Assembly (NCBI GenBank): GCA_035518635.1
Contig: DATIXI010000039.1
Span: forward strand, 1-64,000
Source: AC-32 sp035518635
GTDB taxonomy: Bacteria > Actinomycetota > Thermoleophilia > Gaiellales > Gaiellaceae
Length of the DNA: 64,000 nucleotides
Reading direction: 5' to 3'
Shown here piece after piece: positions 47,015 to 54,438 of the stretch (position 1 is the first letter of the stretch; every line of letters begins with the position of its first letter). The translations under genes and the position numbers were made by a program. The notes under the pieces are model-generated. The model was not told the DNA's origin and did no database searches. It saw only the letters and a program-made list of their open reading frames with translations.

Positions 47015-47020
47015 AGTCTA
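47015..47020 (-). promoter_or_regulatory. -10 hexamer for the hut operon (leaderless)
   Basis: TAGACT on the minus strand, 7 nt before the hutH ATG. No HutC-like operator is recognised nearby; repeat copy R4 lies about 45 bp further upstream. Confidence 0.5.
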
Positions 47021-47065
47021 TCCCGCCCGATTCGCCCACCCGCGGGCGCTTGGCCCCGCTCTAAA

Positions 47066-47127
47066 TACGGTTCGCGCGGCCTCCTCCCCGAGGCGATCGT
47101 ACGTCGGAAATGCGCACGTGTGGGTGA
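47066..47127 (-). repeat. dispersed intergenic repeat, copy R4
   Basis: Reverse orientation. Box A (47127-47107) differs from R1 at three positions but keeps a palindrome (CACGTG instead of ACGCGT). A 5-nt spacer follows, then box B (47101-47066) with two differences from R1 over 36 nt, including the terminal CGAACCGTA. It occupies the 172-bp gap between the formiminotransferase stop and the hutH promoter. Confidence 0.75.
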
Positions 47128-47179
47128 GGGCTTCGTGCCGGATGTGTGACTAATGCGACCTTCGCGCCGGGCCGGGTGA

Positions 47180-48061
47180 TCAGTCGTCCAGGAGACGCAA
47201 CTCGAGCACCCGCGAGATGTCGAAGCCGTCGATCCGGAGCTTCGCCCCCGCCGCTGCCGCGGCAGCCGTGGCCGGCATCAGACCGACGAGCTCCGAGCCG
47301 ACCACGTCGGCCCCGCGCGCGGCGGCCTCACGCTCGATTCGCTCGACGATCTCGTGCAGAGGCGCAGCCTCGGAGTCCTCCACGTTCATGCTCACCTGCA
47401 CGAGCCCCGCGCTCGGCAGCTCGAACCCGAGAGCTCGAACGCCGGCGAAGCCGCCGTCCCGTTCCCGCACGGCTCCCGCGATCTCGCGCGCCGCCTCCAG
47501 CGAGCCCCGGAGGTTGACGTTGAACGCGACCAGCGGCCGCCGCGCGCCCACGAGAACCGCGCCGGCCCGCTCGTCGAGGCGCACCGGCCCGAAATCGGGC
47601 TTCAGCTCCCCCGCCTCGAGCCGCCGCTCCAGCTCCTCCGTCCCGCCCCTCCGGAAGAACGCCGGCCCCCGCCCCGGCTCGAGCTCGCCGTAGAGGAACA
47701 CCGGCAGCCCGAGCTCGCCGCCCACCCGTTCTGCCAGTGTCAGCGCGGCGGCGCCGGCTCGCTCCATGTCGTCCGGCTCGAGCGCCACGAGCGGAACGAC
47801 GTCGGCCGCGCCGATGCGCGGATGCGCGCCCTCGTGGCGCCGTAGGTCGATCCGCTCGCGCGCGCAGGCGATCCCAGCGAGGAGCGCCTCGACGAGCTCG
47901 TCCGCCGTTCCGACGAGCGTGAAGACCGAGCGGTTGTGGTCCGCGTCCGAGTGCACGTCCAACAGCCGGGCTCGCCCGCCGAGTGCGTCTGCGAGCGCCT
48001 CGATCGTCGCGCGGTCACGCCCTTCCGAGAAGTTCGGCACCGACTCGAGGGGCCGCGCCAC
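47180..48061 (-). CDS. ftcD: glutamate formiminotransferase
   Basis: Transfers the formimino group of N-formimino-L-glutamate to tetrahydrofolate, completing histidine degradation after HutI. The 293-residue protein (formiminotransferase domain only, no cyclodeaminase) has LESVPNFSEGRDRATIEALA, LLDVHSDADHNRSVFTLVG with the catalytic-site His/Asp, RRHEGAHPRIGAADVVPLVA, GLPVFLYGELEP, AVLVGARRPLVAFNVNL and the C-terminal FDISRVLELRLL. The GTG at 48061 is preferred to the GTG at 48067 because it sits 7 nt after TAGGCT (the other only 1 nt). It is separated from hutH by R4. Confidence 0.93.
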   Translation of the reverse strand: MARPLESVPNFSEGRDRATIEALADALGGRARLLDVHSDADHNRSVFTLVGTADELVEALLAGIACARERIDLRRHEGAHPRIGAADVVPLVALEPDDMERAGAAALTLAERVGGELGLPVFLYGELEPGRGPAFFRRGGTEELERRLEAGELKPDFGPVRLDERAGAVLVGARRPLVAFNVNLRGSLEAAREIAGAVRERDGGFAGVRALGFELPSAGLVQVSMNVEDSEAAPLHEIVERIEREAAARGADVVGSELVGLMPATAAAAAAGAKLRIDGFDISRVLELRLLDD

Positions 48062-48068
48062 GCGCACA

Positions 48069-48082
48069 AGCCTACGTAGTCT
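48069..48082. promoter_or_regulatory. back-to-back -10 elements for ftcD (-) and a methyltransferase (+)
   Basis: AGCCTACGTAGTCT reads TAGGCT on the minus strand (48074-48069, 7 nt to the ftcD GTG at 48061) and TAGTCT on the plus strand (48077-48082, 7 nt to the GTG at 48090). The two hexamers are 2 bp apart. Confidence 0.5.
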
Positions 48083-48089
48083 GAGAGCC

Positions 48090-48677
48090 GTGAAGACCTA
48101 TTACGACCGGCGCGCACCCGAGTACGACGACTGGTGGCTCGGCACCGGCCTGCACGCGGCACGGCACCGGCCCGGCTGGGACGAGTCCGTCGCGGAGCTG
48201 ACCGCGACGATCGCCGCCCTCCCGCCCGCGACGACTCTCGACGTCGCGTGCGGCACCGGGTTCCTGACGCAGCACCTCCCGGGCGCGATCACCTTGCTCG
48301 ACCAGAGCGCCTCGATGCTCGAGCTCTCCCGCGCACGGGTGCCAGAGGCGTCGTTCGTCCAGGGCGACGCTCTGCCGCTCCCGTTTCCCGACGGAGCCTT
48401 CGAGCGCCTGTTCACGAGCTTCTTCTACGGCCATCTCGAGGAGGACGACCGCGCCCGCTTCGTCGACGAGGCGAAGCGGGTGGCCCCCGAGCTCGTCGTC
48501 GTCGACTCGGCCTTGAACGACGAGCACGAGCCGGTCGAGTGGCAGGAGCGCGTGCTCAAGGACGGCTCGACCTGGGAGGTCTACAAGCGCTTCTTCACGC
48601 CCGAGGAACTTGCCGGAGAGCTCGGCGGCGGGCGCACGCTCTTCCACAGCCGCTGGTTCGTCGCCGTCCAGGCGTGA
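48090..48677 (+). CDS. class I SAM-dependent methyltransferase
   Basis: A 195-residue methyltransferase: KTYYDRRAPEYDDWWLGTGL at the start, SAM motif I TLDVACGTGFLTQHLPG near residue 50, LLDQSASMLELSRARVPEAS, GDALPLPFPDGAFERLFTSF and FFYGHLEEDDRARFVDEAKR. C-terminal sequence (WEVYKRFFTPEELAGELGGG) resembles small-molecule methyltransferases of unknown substrate. It is divergent from ftcD with a shared promoter region and is followed by two GC hairpins. Confidence 0.85.
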   Translation: MKTYYDRRAPEYDDWWLGTGLHAARHRPGWDESVAELTATIAALPPATTLDVACGTGFLTQHLPGAITLLDQSASMLELSRARVPEASFVQGDALPLPFPDGAFERLFTSFFYGHLEEDDRARFVDEAKRVAPELVVVDSALNDEHEPVEWQERVLKDGSTWEVYKRFFTPEELAGELGGGRTLFHSRWFVAVQA

Positions 48678-48727
48678 GACGACGCTCGCGTCGTCTCGTT
48701 CAGGCCGAGCGGGGTTCGCCCGCTCGG
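48676..48727 (+). terminator. tandem GC-rich hairpins after the methyltransferase
   Basis: GAGACGACG-CTCG-CGTCGTCTC (48676-48697, 9 bp) and CCGAGCGGG-GTTCG-CCCGCTCGG (48705-48727, 9 bp), in the 100-bp gap before the DNA glycosylase gene. No T-tract follows, so these would be a Rho-assisted or mycobacterial-type terminator if they act as one. Confidence 0.5.
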
Positions 48728-48777
48728 TCGTCTGAAACGACCGGTCGACACGCTCTTCGTCCTGAGAGCATCGGCGA

Positions 48778-49401
48778 GTGACCGGGCGCCGGACGCGCTA
48801 CCGGTCGCTCGGCTCGCTCCAGCACGACAACCGAGCCTGTCGCGCCTGCGCCGAGGCTGGCCACGCGATCGAGTCGCGCCCCGTGGTGCAGGGGCACAGC
48901 GGGCAGCAGGCGTACCTCTTCGGCCAGGCGCCCGGGGTCGCCGAAGGGAACGAGCGACGGCCCTGGCGCGGGCGCGCGGGCCGCACGCTCAGGCGCTGGC
49001 TCGAGCTCGGCGAGGACGAGTTCTACGAGACGTTCTACTGCGCTTCGGTGACGCGCTGTTACCCGGGCCGCTCACCCGGCGGCCGGGGCGACCGCACCCC
49101 GACCCCGCAGGAGCAGGGGCTCTGCGCGTTCTGGCGCGACTGGGAGCTGCGCCTGCTCCGCCCCAGGCTCGTGGTCCCCGTTGGCGGCCTCGCCGTCCGC
49201 CACCTCCTCGGCCTTCCCCGTCTGGGTGAGTGCGTGGGCCGCCGCTTCGACCTGGACGGAGCCGTCGCGATCCCGCTCCCCCACCCCTCGGGCGCGAGCG
49301 CGTGGCTGAACAACCCAGCCAACCGCCGCCAGGTCGCCAGGGGCGCGCAGCTGATCCGGACGGAGCTGGCCCGGCTCAACGACAGCCCTGACGGCGGCTA
49401 G
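48778..49401 (+). CDS. uracil-DNA glycosylase superfamily protein (Fe-S, family 4/5-like)
   Basis: A 207-residue base-excision enzyme. Motif 1 is LFGQAPGVAEGNERRPWRGR (G-x-A-P-G), with GRAGRTLRRWLEL following; the C-terminal motif is PLPHPSGASAWLNN. Four Cys placed as in 4Fe-4S UDGs are seen: C-x2-C in NRACRACAE, then TRCYPG and QGLCAFW about 22 residues apart. Motif residues fit family 4/5 rather than family 1. The GTG start at 48778 gives a family-like N-terminus, but its promoter is unclear. Confidence 0.85.
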   Translation: MTGRRTRYRSLGSLQHDNRACRACAEAGHAIESRPVVQGHSGQQAYLFGQAPGVAEGNERRPWRGRAGRTLRRWLELGEDEFYETFYCASVTRCYPGRSPGGRGDRTPTPQEQGLCAFWRDWELRLLRPRLVVPVGGLAVRHLLGLPRLGECVGRRFDLDGAVAIPLPHPSGASAWLNNPANRRQVARGAQLIRTELARLNDSPDGG

Positions 49402-49404
49402 GGT
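49399..49404 (+). promoter_or_regulatory. -10 hexamer for the ABC exporter, built on a stop codon
   Basis: TAGGGT begins with the TAG stop of the uracil-DNA glycosylase gene and ends 6 nt before the GTG of the first ABC half-transporter. Confidence 0.45.
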
Positions 49405-49410
49405 TCGAGG

Positions 49411-51186
49411 GTGAGGGAACGACCGCCGTACCGGCAGACATTTGTGCGCCTGCTCGGGTTCCTCCGCCCCTACACCTGGACGCTCTGGATCTCCGTCGTC
49501 CTGGCCTGCATCTACCAGGCGGCGCAGTTCGCAACGGCGTTCCTGACCGGGCGGGCGGTGACGAGCGCCGTCTACGGGCACCACCAGCACACGTTCGAGC
49601 TGATCGTCGCCGCGGTCATTCTGGTGGGCGCTATCCGGGCCCTGGCGATGATGGGCCGACGGCTGATCGCGGGCAAGCAGGCGCTCGGTGTGGAGCTCGA
49701 CGTGCGCAGCGCCCTCTACTCGCACCTGCTGCGGCTCTCGTTCCGCTTCTACGACCAGCATCAGACCGGCCAGCTGATGTCCCGCGCGACCGTCGATCTG
49801 CAGACGGTGCGGTTCTTCCTCGGCTACGGCCTGATCTTCTTCTTCCAGTACGTGATCACGATCGTCGGCGCTGCGGTCGTGATGTTCGTGCTCGACTGGC
49901 AGCTCGCGCTCGTCAGCCTCTGGATCGCGCCGCTGCTGATCGCGATCGCCTATCGCTACTCGCACGTGGCTCACCCGCTGCTGCGCGACGTGCAGCAGAA
50001 GATGGCCGACGTCGCGACGGTCGCCGAGGAGAACATCGTCGGCGTCCACGTCGTCAAATCCTTCGCGCAGGAGCAGGCCGAGCAACGGAAGTTCGAGGAT
50101 CGCTCGGAGGAGGTCTTCCGCCAGAGCATCGCTGCGAACCGCCAGCGGGCGATCTACGTTCCGGCGCTCTCGTTCCTGCCGCTCCTGGCGCAGGCGACGG
50201 TGCTGATCGTCGGCGGACGGATGGCAATCCAGGACCCGCATTTCCTCGGCGAGTTCATCACCTTCAACGTCCTCGTCCTGATGCTCGTCGTCCCGCTGCG
50301 CTCGCTCGGCATGTGGATCGGCCAGGCCCAGCGCGCGACCGCCTCGGGCGAGCGCATCTTCGAGATCATGGACGAGCCCGAGGAGGTCGCCGACCGGGAG
50401 GGCGCGGGGACGCTTCCACCCGGCCCTGGGCGCATCGCCTACCGCGACGTTCAGTTCGCGTACGCAAAGGGCAGGACCGTCCTCGACGGGATCGACCTGG
50501 AGATCGAGCCCGGCACGACGGTTGCGCTGATCGGGCACACCGGCTCGGGCAAGACGACGCTCGCCTCGCTCGTCCCGCGCTTCTACGACGTGACCGGAGG
50601 CGCGGTCGAGATCGACGGCGTCGACGTGCGCGACGTCGCGGTCCGCTCCCTCCGGAGCGAGATCGGGGTCGTGCCGCAGGATCCGTTCCTCTTCTCCGCC
50701 TCGGTGCGCGAGAACATCGGCTTCGGCCGGCTGGACGCGACCGACGAGCAGATCGAGCGCGCCGCGCGCCTCGCGCAGGCGCACGAGTTCATCGCCGACC
50801 TTCCGGACGGCTACGACACCGTCATCGGCGAACGCGGGATCACGCTGTCGGGCGGCCAACGCCAGCGCGTCGCAATCGCCCGCGCGCTCGTCGTCGACCC
50901 GCGGATCCTGATCTTCGACGACGCGACCGCCTCGGTCGACGCGACCACCGAGGCGAAGATCAAGCTCGGACTCCGGGAGGCGATGAAGGGCCGGACGACG
51001 ATCATCATCGCCCACCGCCTTTCGACGATCTCGCTCGCCGACGAGATCATCGTCCTGGATGCGGGCAGGATCGCCGCGCGCGGGACGCACGAGGACCTGC
51101 TCGCCACGAGCCCGGTCTACCTCGAGGTCTACGAGCACGGCCTGCTCGAGCGCGAGTTCGCCGACCGCGTGGAGGCAACTGCGTGA
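49411..51186 (+). CDS. ABC exporter half-transporter A (non-catalytic-site subunit)
   Basis: A 591-residue permease-ATPase of the multidrug exporter type. Six transmembrane helices lie in residues 15-310 (YTWTLWISVVLACIYQAAQF and so on), then the nucleotide-binding domain: Walker A LIGHTGSGKTTLASL, Q-loop VVPQDPFLFS, signature TLSGGQRQRVAIARAL, Walker B ILIFDDATASVD and H-loop IIIAHRLSTIS. In Walker B the catalytic Glu is Asp (FDDATAS in place of LDEATS). With its partner's altered signature this predicts one degenerate ATP site in a heterodimer. GTGA overlap with the partner gene. Confidence 0.93.
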   Translation: MRERPPYRQTFVRLLGFLRPYTWTLWISVVLACIYQAAQFATAFLTGRAVTSAVYGHHQHTFELIVAAVILVGAIRALAMMGRRLIAGKQALGVELDVRSALYSHLLRLSFRFYDQHQTGQLMSRATVDLQTVRFFLGYGLIFFFQYVITIVGAAVVMFVLDWQLALVSLWIAPLLIAIAYRYSHVAHPLLRDVQQKMADVATVAEENIVGVHVVKSFAQEQAEQRKFEDRSEEVFRQSIAANRQRAIYVPALSFLPLLAQATVLIVGGRMAIQDPHFLGEFITFNVLVLMLVVPLRSLGMWIGQAQRATASGERIFEIMDEPEEVADREGAGTLPPGPGRIAYRDVQFAYAKGRTVLDGIDLEIEPGTTVALIGHTGSGKTTLASLVPRFYDVTGGAVEIDGVDVRDVAVRSLRSEIGVVPQDPFLFSASVRENIGFGRLDATDEQIERAARLAQAHEFIADLPDGYDTVIGERGITLSGGQRQRVAIARALVVDPRILIFDDATASVDATTEAKIKLGLREAMKGRTTIIIAHRLSTISLADEIIVLDAGRIAARGTHEDLLATSPVYLEVYEHGLLEREFADRVEATA

Positions 51187-52988
51187 GGGTCTGGCAGGCG
51201 GGCAGCCACCTCACCCAGCAGCGCGGCGCGCAGGTCGACGACTGGTCGTGGCAGGCGACCGCCCGGCGTGTGACGACACTTGCGCGGTTCACGGCGCCGT
51301 ACAAGAAGCGGACGGCTCTCGCGATTGGGACGCTCCTCCTCGCGACCGCGGTCAGCCTGGTGCCGCCCTACCTGTGGAAGCTCGCCATCGACAACGGCGT
51401 CCTCGCGAAGGACGAGCAGGAGCTCTGGGAGGTCGGCGCCCTCTTCGTCCTGGCCGGGCTCCTGACGATCCTCGCCACCTCCGGGCAGACCTACTTCACC
51501 GGCTGGACGGGCGAGCGCATCCTCGCCGACCTGCGCAACACGCTCTTCCGCCACCTGCAGCGGCTCTCGCTCGGCTTCTACGAGCGGAACCGCGCGGGGG
51601 TGATCATCAGCCGCCTGACGAACGACGTCGAGGCGCTCGACCAGCTCGTCACCGACGGCTTCACGAGCCTGATCCAGAACACGCTGACGCTGTTCGGCTC
51701 GATCGTGATCGTGTTCTTCCTCGACTGGCGCCTCGCGCTGGCGACGCTGGTCGTGCTCCCGCCTGTGGCGATCGCCACCGCGCTCTTCCGCAAGTACTCG
51801 GCCCGCGCCTACCGCGAGGTGCGCGAGCGGCTCGGCCTGCTCACTGCGACGCTCGCCGAGGACATCTCCGGGATGCGGATCGTGCAGGCGTTCACGCGCG
51901 AGCGCGAGGCCGAGCGCAAGTTCCGTCAGGTGAGCGAGGACTACCGCGAGGCCAACCAGCGCACGGTTGTCCTCAACGGCCTCTACTTCCCCGCCGTCGA
52001 CTTCCTCTCCGCGATCGCGACTGCGGTCGTGCTCGGCTACGGCGGCTACCTCGTCTTCGACGGATCGATGGAGGCGGGGACGCTGTTTGCGTTCGTCGGC
52101 TACCTCGCGAACTTCTTCGACCCGGTGCAGCAGCTCTCGCAGCTCTACAACACGTTCCTGTCCGCGACCGCGGCGCTGGACAAGATCATGGACGTCCTCG
52201 ACGAGGAGCCGGAGATCGTCGACCAGCCGGATGCCGCCGTGCTCCCGCGGATCGACGGGGACGTCCGGTTCGAGGGCGTGCGCTTCGGCTACGGCGAGGG
52301 CCCCGAAGTACTGCACGGCATCGACCTCGACGTCCCCGCCGGGACGACCGTCGCGCTCGTCGGTCACACCGGCGCCGGGAAGTCGACCATCGCGAAGCTG
52401 CTCGCCCGCTTCTACGATCCGCGCGAAGGCCGGATCACGATCGACGGCCACGACCTCCGCGAGGTGACTCAGGAGTCGCTCCGCGAACAGCTCGGAATCG
52501 TCCCGCAGGAGGGCTTCCTGTTCGCCGGCACCGTCCAGGAGAACATCGCGTTCGGAGAGCCGGACGCGGGTCCCGAGGAGGTGCTCTCGGCGGCGGGCGC
52601 GGTCGGCGCGCACGACTTCATCCTCCGGCTCGAGGACGGCTACGAGACGCAGCTGCAGGAGCGCGGCTCACGGCTCTCGCTCGGCCAGCGGCAGCTCGTG
52701 GCGTTGGCACGCGCGCTGCTCGCCGACCCGCGGGTCCTGATCCTCGACGAGCCGACCTCGTCCGTCGACATCGGCACCGAGCGCCGGATCGAGGCCGCGC
52801 TCAGGACGCTCCTCGAGGGGCGGACCGCGTTCGTGATCGCCCACCGGCTCTCGACGATCCGCGACGCCGACCTGATCGTGGTGCTCGAGCACGGCCAGGT
52901 CGTCGAGCAGGGAACGCACGACGAGCTCATGGCCAGGCGCGGCCTCTACACATCGCTCTACGGCGACTGGGCCGCGGACGTCGCCTGA
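51183..52988 (+). CDS. ABC exporter half-transporter B (catalytic subunit)
   Basis: A 601-residue partner of the preceding gene. It has six membrane helices (TALAIGTLLLATAVSLVPPY, LFVLAGLLTILATSGQTYFT and others) and a nucleotide-binding domain with Walker A LVGHTGAGKSTIAKL, Q-loop IVPQEGFLFAG, signature RLSLGQRQLVALARAL (LSGGQ changed to LSLGQ), Walker B LILDEPTSSVD with the catalytic Glu, and VIAHRLSTIR. The altered signature complements the Asp-substituted Walker B of subunit A, as in TM287/288 and BmrCD-type exporters. Substrate unknown; drugs or lipids are typical. Confidence 0.93.
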   Translation: MRVWQAGSHLTQQRGAQVDDWSWQATARRVTTLARFTAPYKKRTALAIGTLLLATAVSLVPPYLWKLAIDNGVLAKDEQELWEVGALFVLAGLLTILATSGQTYFTGWTGERILADLRNTLFRHLQRLSLGFYERNRAGVIISRLTNDVEALDQLVTDGFTSLIQNTLTLFGSIVIVFFLDWRLALATLVVLPPVAIATALFRKYSARAYREVRERLGLLTATLAEDISGMRIVQAFTREREAERKFRQVSEDYREANQRTVVLNGLYFPAVDFLSAIATAVVLGYGGYLVFDGSMEAGTLFAFVGYLANFFDPVQQLSQLYNTFLSATAALDKIMDVLDEEPEIVDQPDAAVLPRIDGDVRFEGVRFGYGEGPEVLHGIDLDVPAGTTVALVGHTGAGKSTIAKLLARFYDPREGRITIDGHDLREVTQESLREQLGIVPQEGFLFAGTVQENIAFGEPDAGPEEVLSAAGAVGAHDFILRLEDGYETQLQERGSRLSLGQRQLVALARALLADPRVLILDEPTSSVDIGTERRIEAALRTLLEGRTAFVIAHRLSTIRDADLIVVLEHGQVVEQGTHDELMARRGLYTSLYGDWAADVA

Positions 52989-53066
52989 GCGAATTCGTGA
53001 CAAAAGCGTCAATTCCCTGAAACGAGGGATGCTCGGGACCTCCCGGCGTCCCGATCGTCGTGGGCG

Positions 53067-53741
53067 ATGTCCCGCTCCCGGATCGCCAGGCTCGCGGGGG
53101 CACTCGCCGCAGCCCTCGCTGTCGCCGCGTCGGCCTCGCCGGCCCTCGCGTGCACGCGCGGCTACTCGTACGCGGGCCTCTACTCCTCGAGCCCCGCGTT
53201 CGGCGTCGCAGCCTCGCTGAGCATGCTCGCGCCTCCGAGCGTCGACGGTGGCCACGTGGCCGCCTGGGTCGGAGTCGGCGGCCCCGGGCTCGGCCCGCGG
53301 GGCACGGACGAATGGCTCCAGGTCGGCCTCGCTTCGTTCGCGGGCTCGCCGGAGACGCGGCTCTACTACGAGCTCGCCTTGCCCGGCCAGGCGCCGCGCT
53401 ACGTCGAGCTCGCATCGGGCATCCGACCGGGCGAGGTCGTGCGCGTCGGCCTGCTCGAGCTGCCGTTCGCGCCGGGGACGTGGATCGTCGTCACCCCGCA
53501 GGGGCTCGCCGGGCCCTTCTACCTCCCGCCCGCTCCCGCGCCCTGGGCGCCGGTGGCGACCGCCGAGAGCTGGACGCCGGCAGGATCCCTCTGCAACGGC
53601 TACTCCTACCGCTTCGGCGACGTGCAGCTCGCAGGCCACGACGGCGGATGGAAGCCGCTCCGTCGTGCGCACAAGCTGCAGGATCGGGGCGCGCTCGTGC
53701 GCCGGAGCTCGCGCTCGACGTTCACCGCCCGCGCGGCCTGA
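53067..53741 (+). CDS. secreted protein of unknown function
   Basis: A 224-residue protein with a clear signal peptide (RSRIARLAGALAAALAVAAS, cleavage probably after ASASPALA). The mature part is rich in aromatic, Gly and beta-type sequence (GGHVAAWVGVGGPGLGPRGT, DEWLQVGLASFAGSPETRLY, GTWIVVTPQGLAGPFYLPPA), a layout seen in extracellular jelly-roll/concanavalin-like domains. No catalytic motif is recognised. No promoter or strong ribosome-binding site is evident upstream. The gap before it (78 bp) holds a small inverted repeat TCCCT-GAAACG-AGGGA. Confidence 0.7.
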   Translation: MSRSRIARLAGALAAALAVAASASPALACTRGYSYAGLYSSSPAFGVAASLSMLAPPSVDGGHVAAWVGVGGPGLGPRGTDEWLQVGLASFAGSPETRLYYELALPGQAPRYVELASGIRPGEVVRVGLLELPFAPGTWIVVTPQGLAGPFYLPPAPAPWAPVATAESWTPAGSLCNGYSYRFGDVQLAGHDGGWKPLRRAHKLQDRGALVRRSSRSTFTARAA

Positions 53742-53758
53742 TCGGGCCGGGCCTGGGC

Positions 53759-53764
53759 TACAAT
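53759..53764 (+). promoter_or_regulatory. -10 hexamer for tRNA-Gln
   Basis: TACAAT, 21 nt before the first base of the tRNA. No convincing -35 is seen. Confidence 0.45.
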
Positions 53765-53785
53765 CCCTCGGCCGCAACGGCACGT

Positions 53786-53856
53786 TGCGGGGTCGTCTAA
53801 CGGTAGGACGCTCGGCTCTGGACCGAGTAGTCTAGGTTCGAATCCTAGCCCCGCAG
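53786..53856 (+). tRNA. tRNA-Gln (anticodon CTG)
   Basis: Complete cloverleaf of 71 nt: acceptor TGCGGGG/CCCCGCA, D-arm with GTCTAACGGTAGGAC, anticodon stem CTCGG/CCGAG enclosing loop CTCTGGA (anticodon CTG, codon CAG), T-arm CTAGG-TTCGAAT-CCTAG, discriminator G. The 3' CCA is not encoded. Confidence 0.95.
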
Positions 53857-53919
53857 CCTCACGAACTCGCTGGAAACGCGCACCTGACGCGCTGTCCCAG
53901 CACGACAGCCTCCGATGGC

Positions 53920-53925
53920 TACACT
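53920..53925 (+). promoter_or_regulatory. -10 hexamer for tRNA-Glu
   Basis: TACACT, 12 nt before the first base of tRNA-Glu, in the 81-bp gap after tRNA-Gln. This suggests tRNA-Glu and the gene behind it have their own promoter. Confidence 0.4.
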
Positions 53926-53937
53926 ACGCCCTCGCCG

Positions 53938-54010
53938 GGCGCATTCGTCTAGTGGCCTAGGACACCGCCCTCTCACGGCGGCGGCACGGGTTCGAATCCC
54001 GTATGCGCCT
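53938..54010 (+). tRNA. tRNA-Glu (anticodon CTC)
   Basis: Complete 73-nt cloverleaf: acceptor GGCGCAT/ATGCGCC, D-arm with TCTAGTGGCCTAGGA, anticodon stem CCGCC/GGCGG with loop CTCTCAC (anticodon CTC, codon GAG), T-arm ACGGG-TTCGAAT-CCCGT, discriminator T. CCA is not encoded. A protein gene starts 4 nt after its 3' end. Confidence 0.95.
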
Positions 54011-54014
54011 CTCT

Positions 54015-54338
54015 ATGGATCCGGAGCGGGCGCGCGAATTGCTCACGGCCGAGCGCGAGCGGATCGAGCGCGCCCTGGCGGGGCTGGGACATCAGAGCAC
54101 GGGCGAGCTGTCGGACGAGGAGGATCCGGCGAATCTCTCCTCCGACCTCTACCAGGACGAGCTCGATCAGGGGCTCGCGGCCGATCTGCGCGAAGAGCTC
54201 GCAGCGGTCGAGCGGGCGGAGGCGCGCCTCGCCGCGGGCACCTACGGCCTCTCGATCGAGAGCGGCAAGCCGATCCCCGACGAGCGTCTCGAGGCGATCC
54301 CCACCGCCGAGCGCACGGTCGAGGAGGAGGCCCGCTGA
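54015..54338 (+). CDS. DksA/TraR-like protein without zinc-binding cysteines
   Basis: A 107-residue helical protein with the DksA/TraR layout: N-terminal helical pair (MDPERARELLTAERERIERA, DQGLAADLREELAAVERAEA) with an acidic turn, then the characteristic RLAAGTYGLSIESGKPIPDE and RLEAIPTAERTVEEEA. In the family the loop after GTYG contains four zinc Cys (pattern C-x2-C...C-x2-C); here none is present. The ATG is 4 nt after the end of tRNA-Glu with no room for a ribosome-binding site, so the mRNA would be leaderless once the tRNA is released. Possibly an RNA-polymerase secondary-channel binder (family inference). Confidence 0.78.
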   Translation: MDPERARELLTAERERIERALAGLGHQSTGELSDEEDPANLSSDLYQDELDQGLAADLREELAAVERAEARLAAGTYGLSIESGKPIPDERLEAIPTAERTVEEEAR

Positions 54339-54438
54339 TCCACGAGTGCGCCGACCCAGGCTCATCTCTGCGAGGCGCGCAGCCGCGGGCGCCCCGCCTT
54401 TGATTCAACAGGCGACGATCAGCGTGCCGACCGTTTCA

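Noticed and set aside
54003..54014. ATG at 54003 as start of the DksA-like gene
   Set aside because: It lies inside the acceptor stem of tRNA-Glu; the ATG at 54015 gives the family N-terminus.
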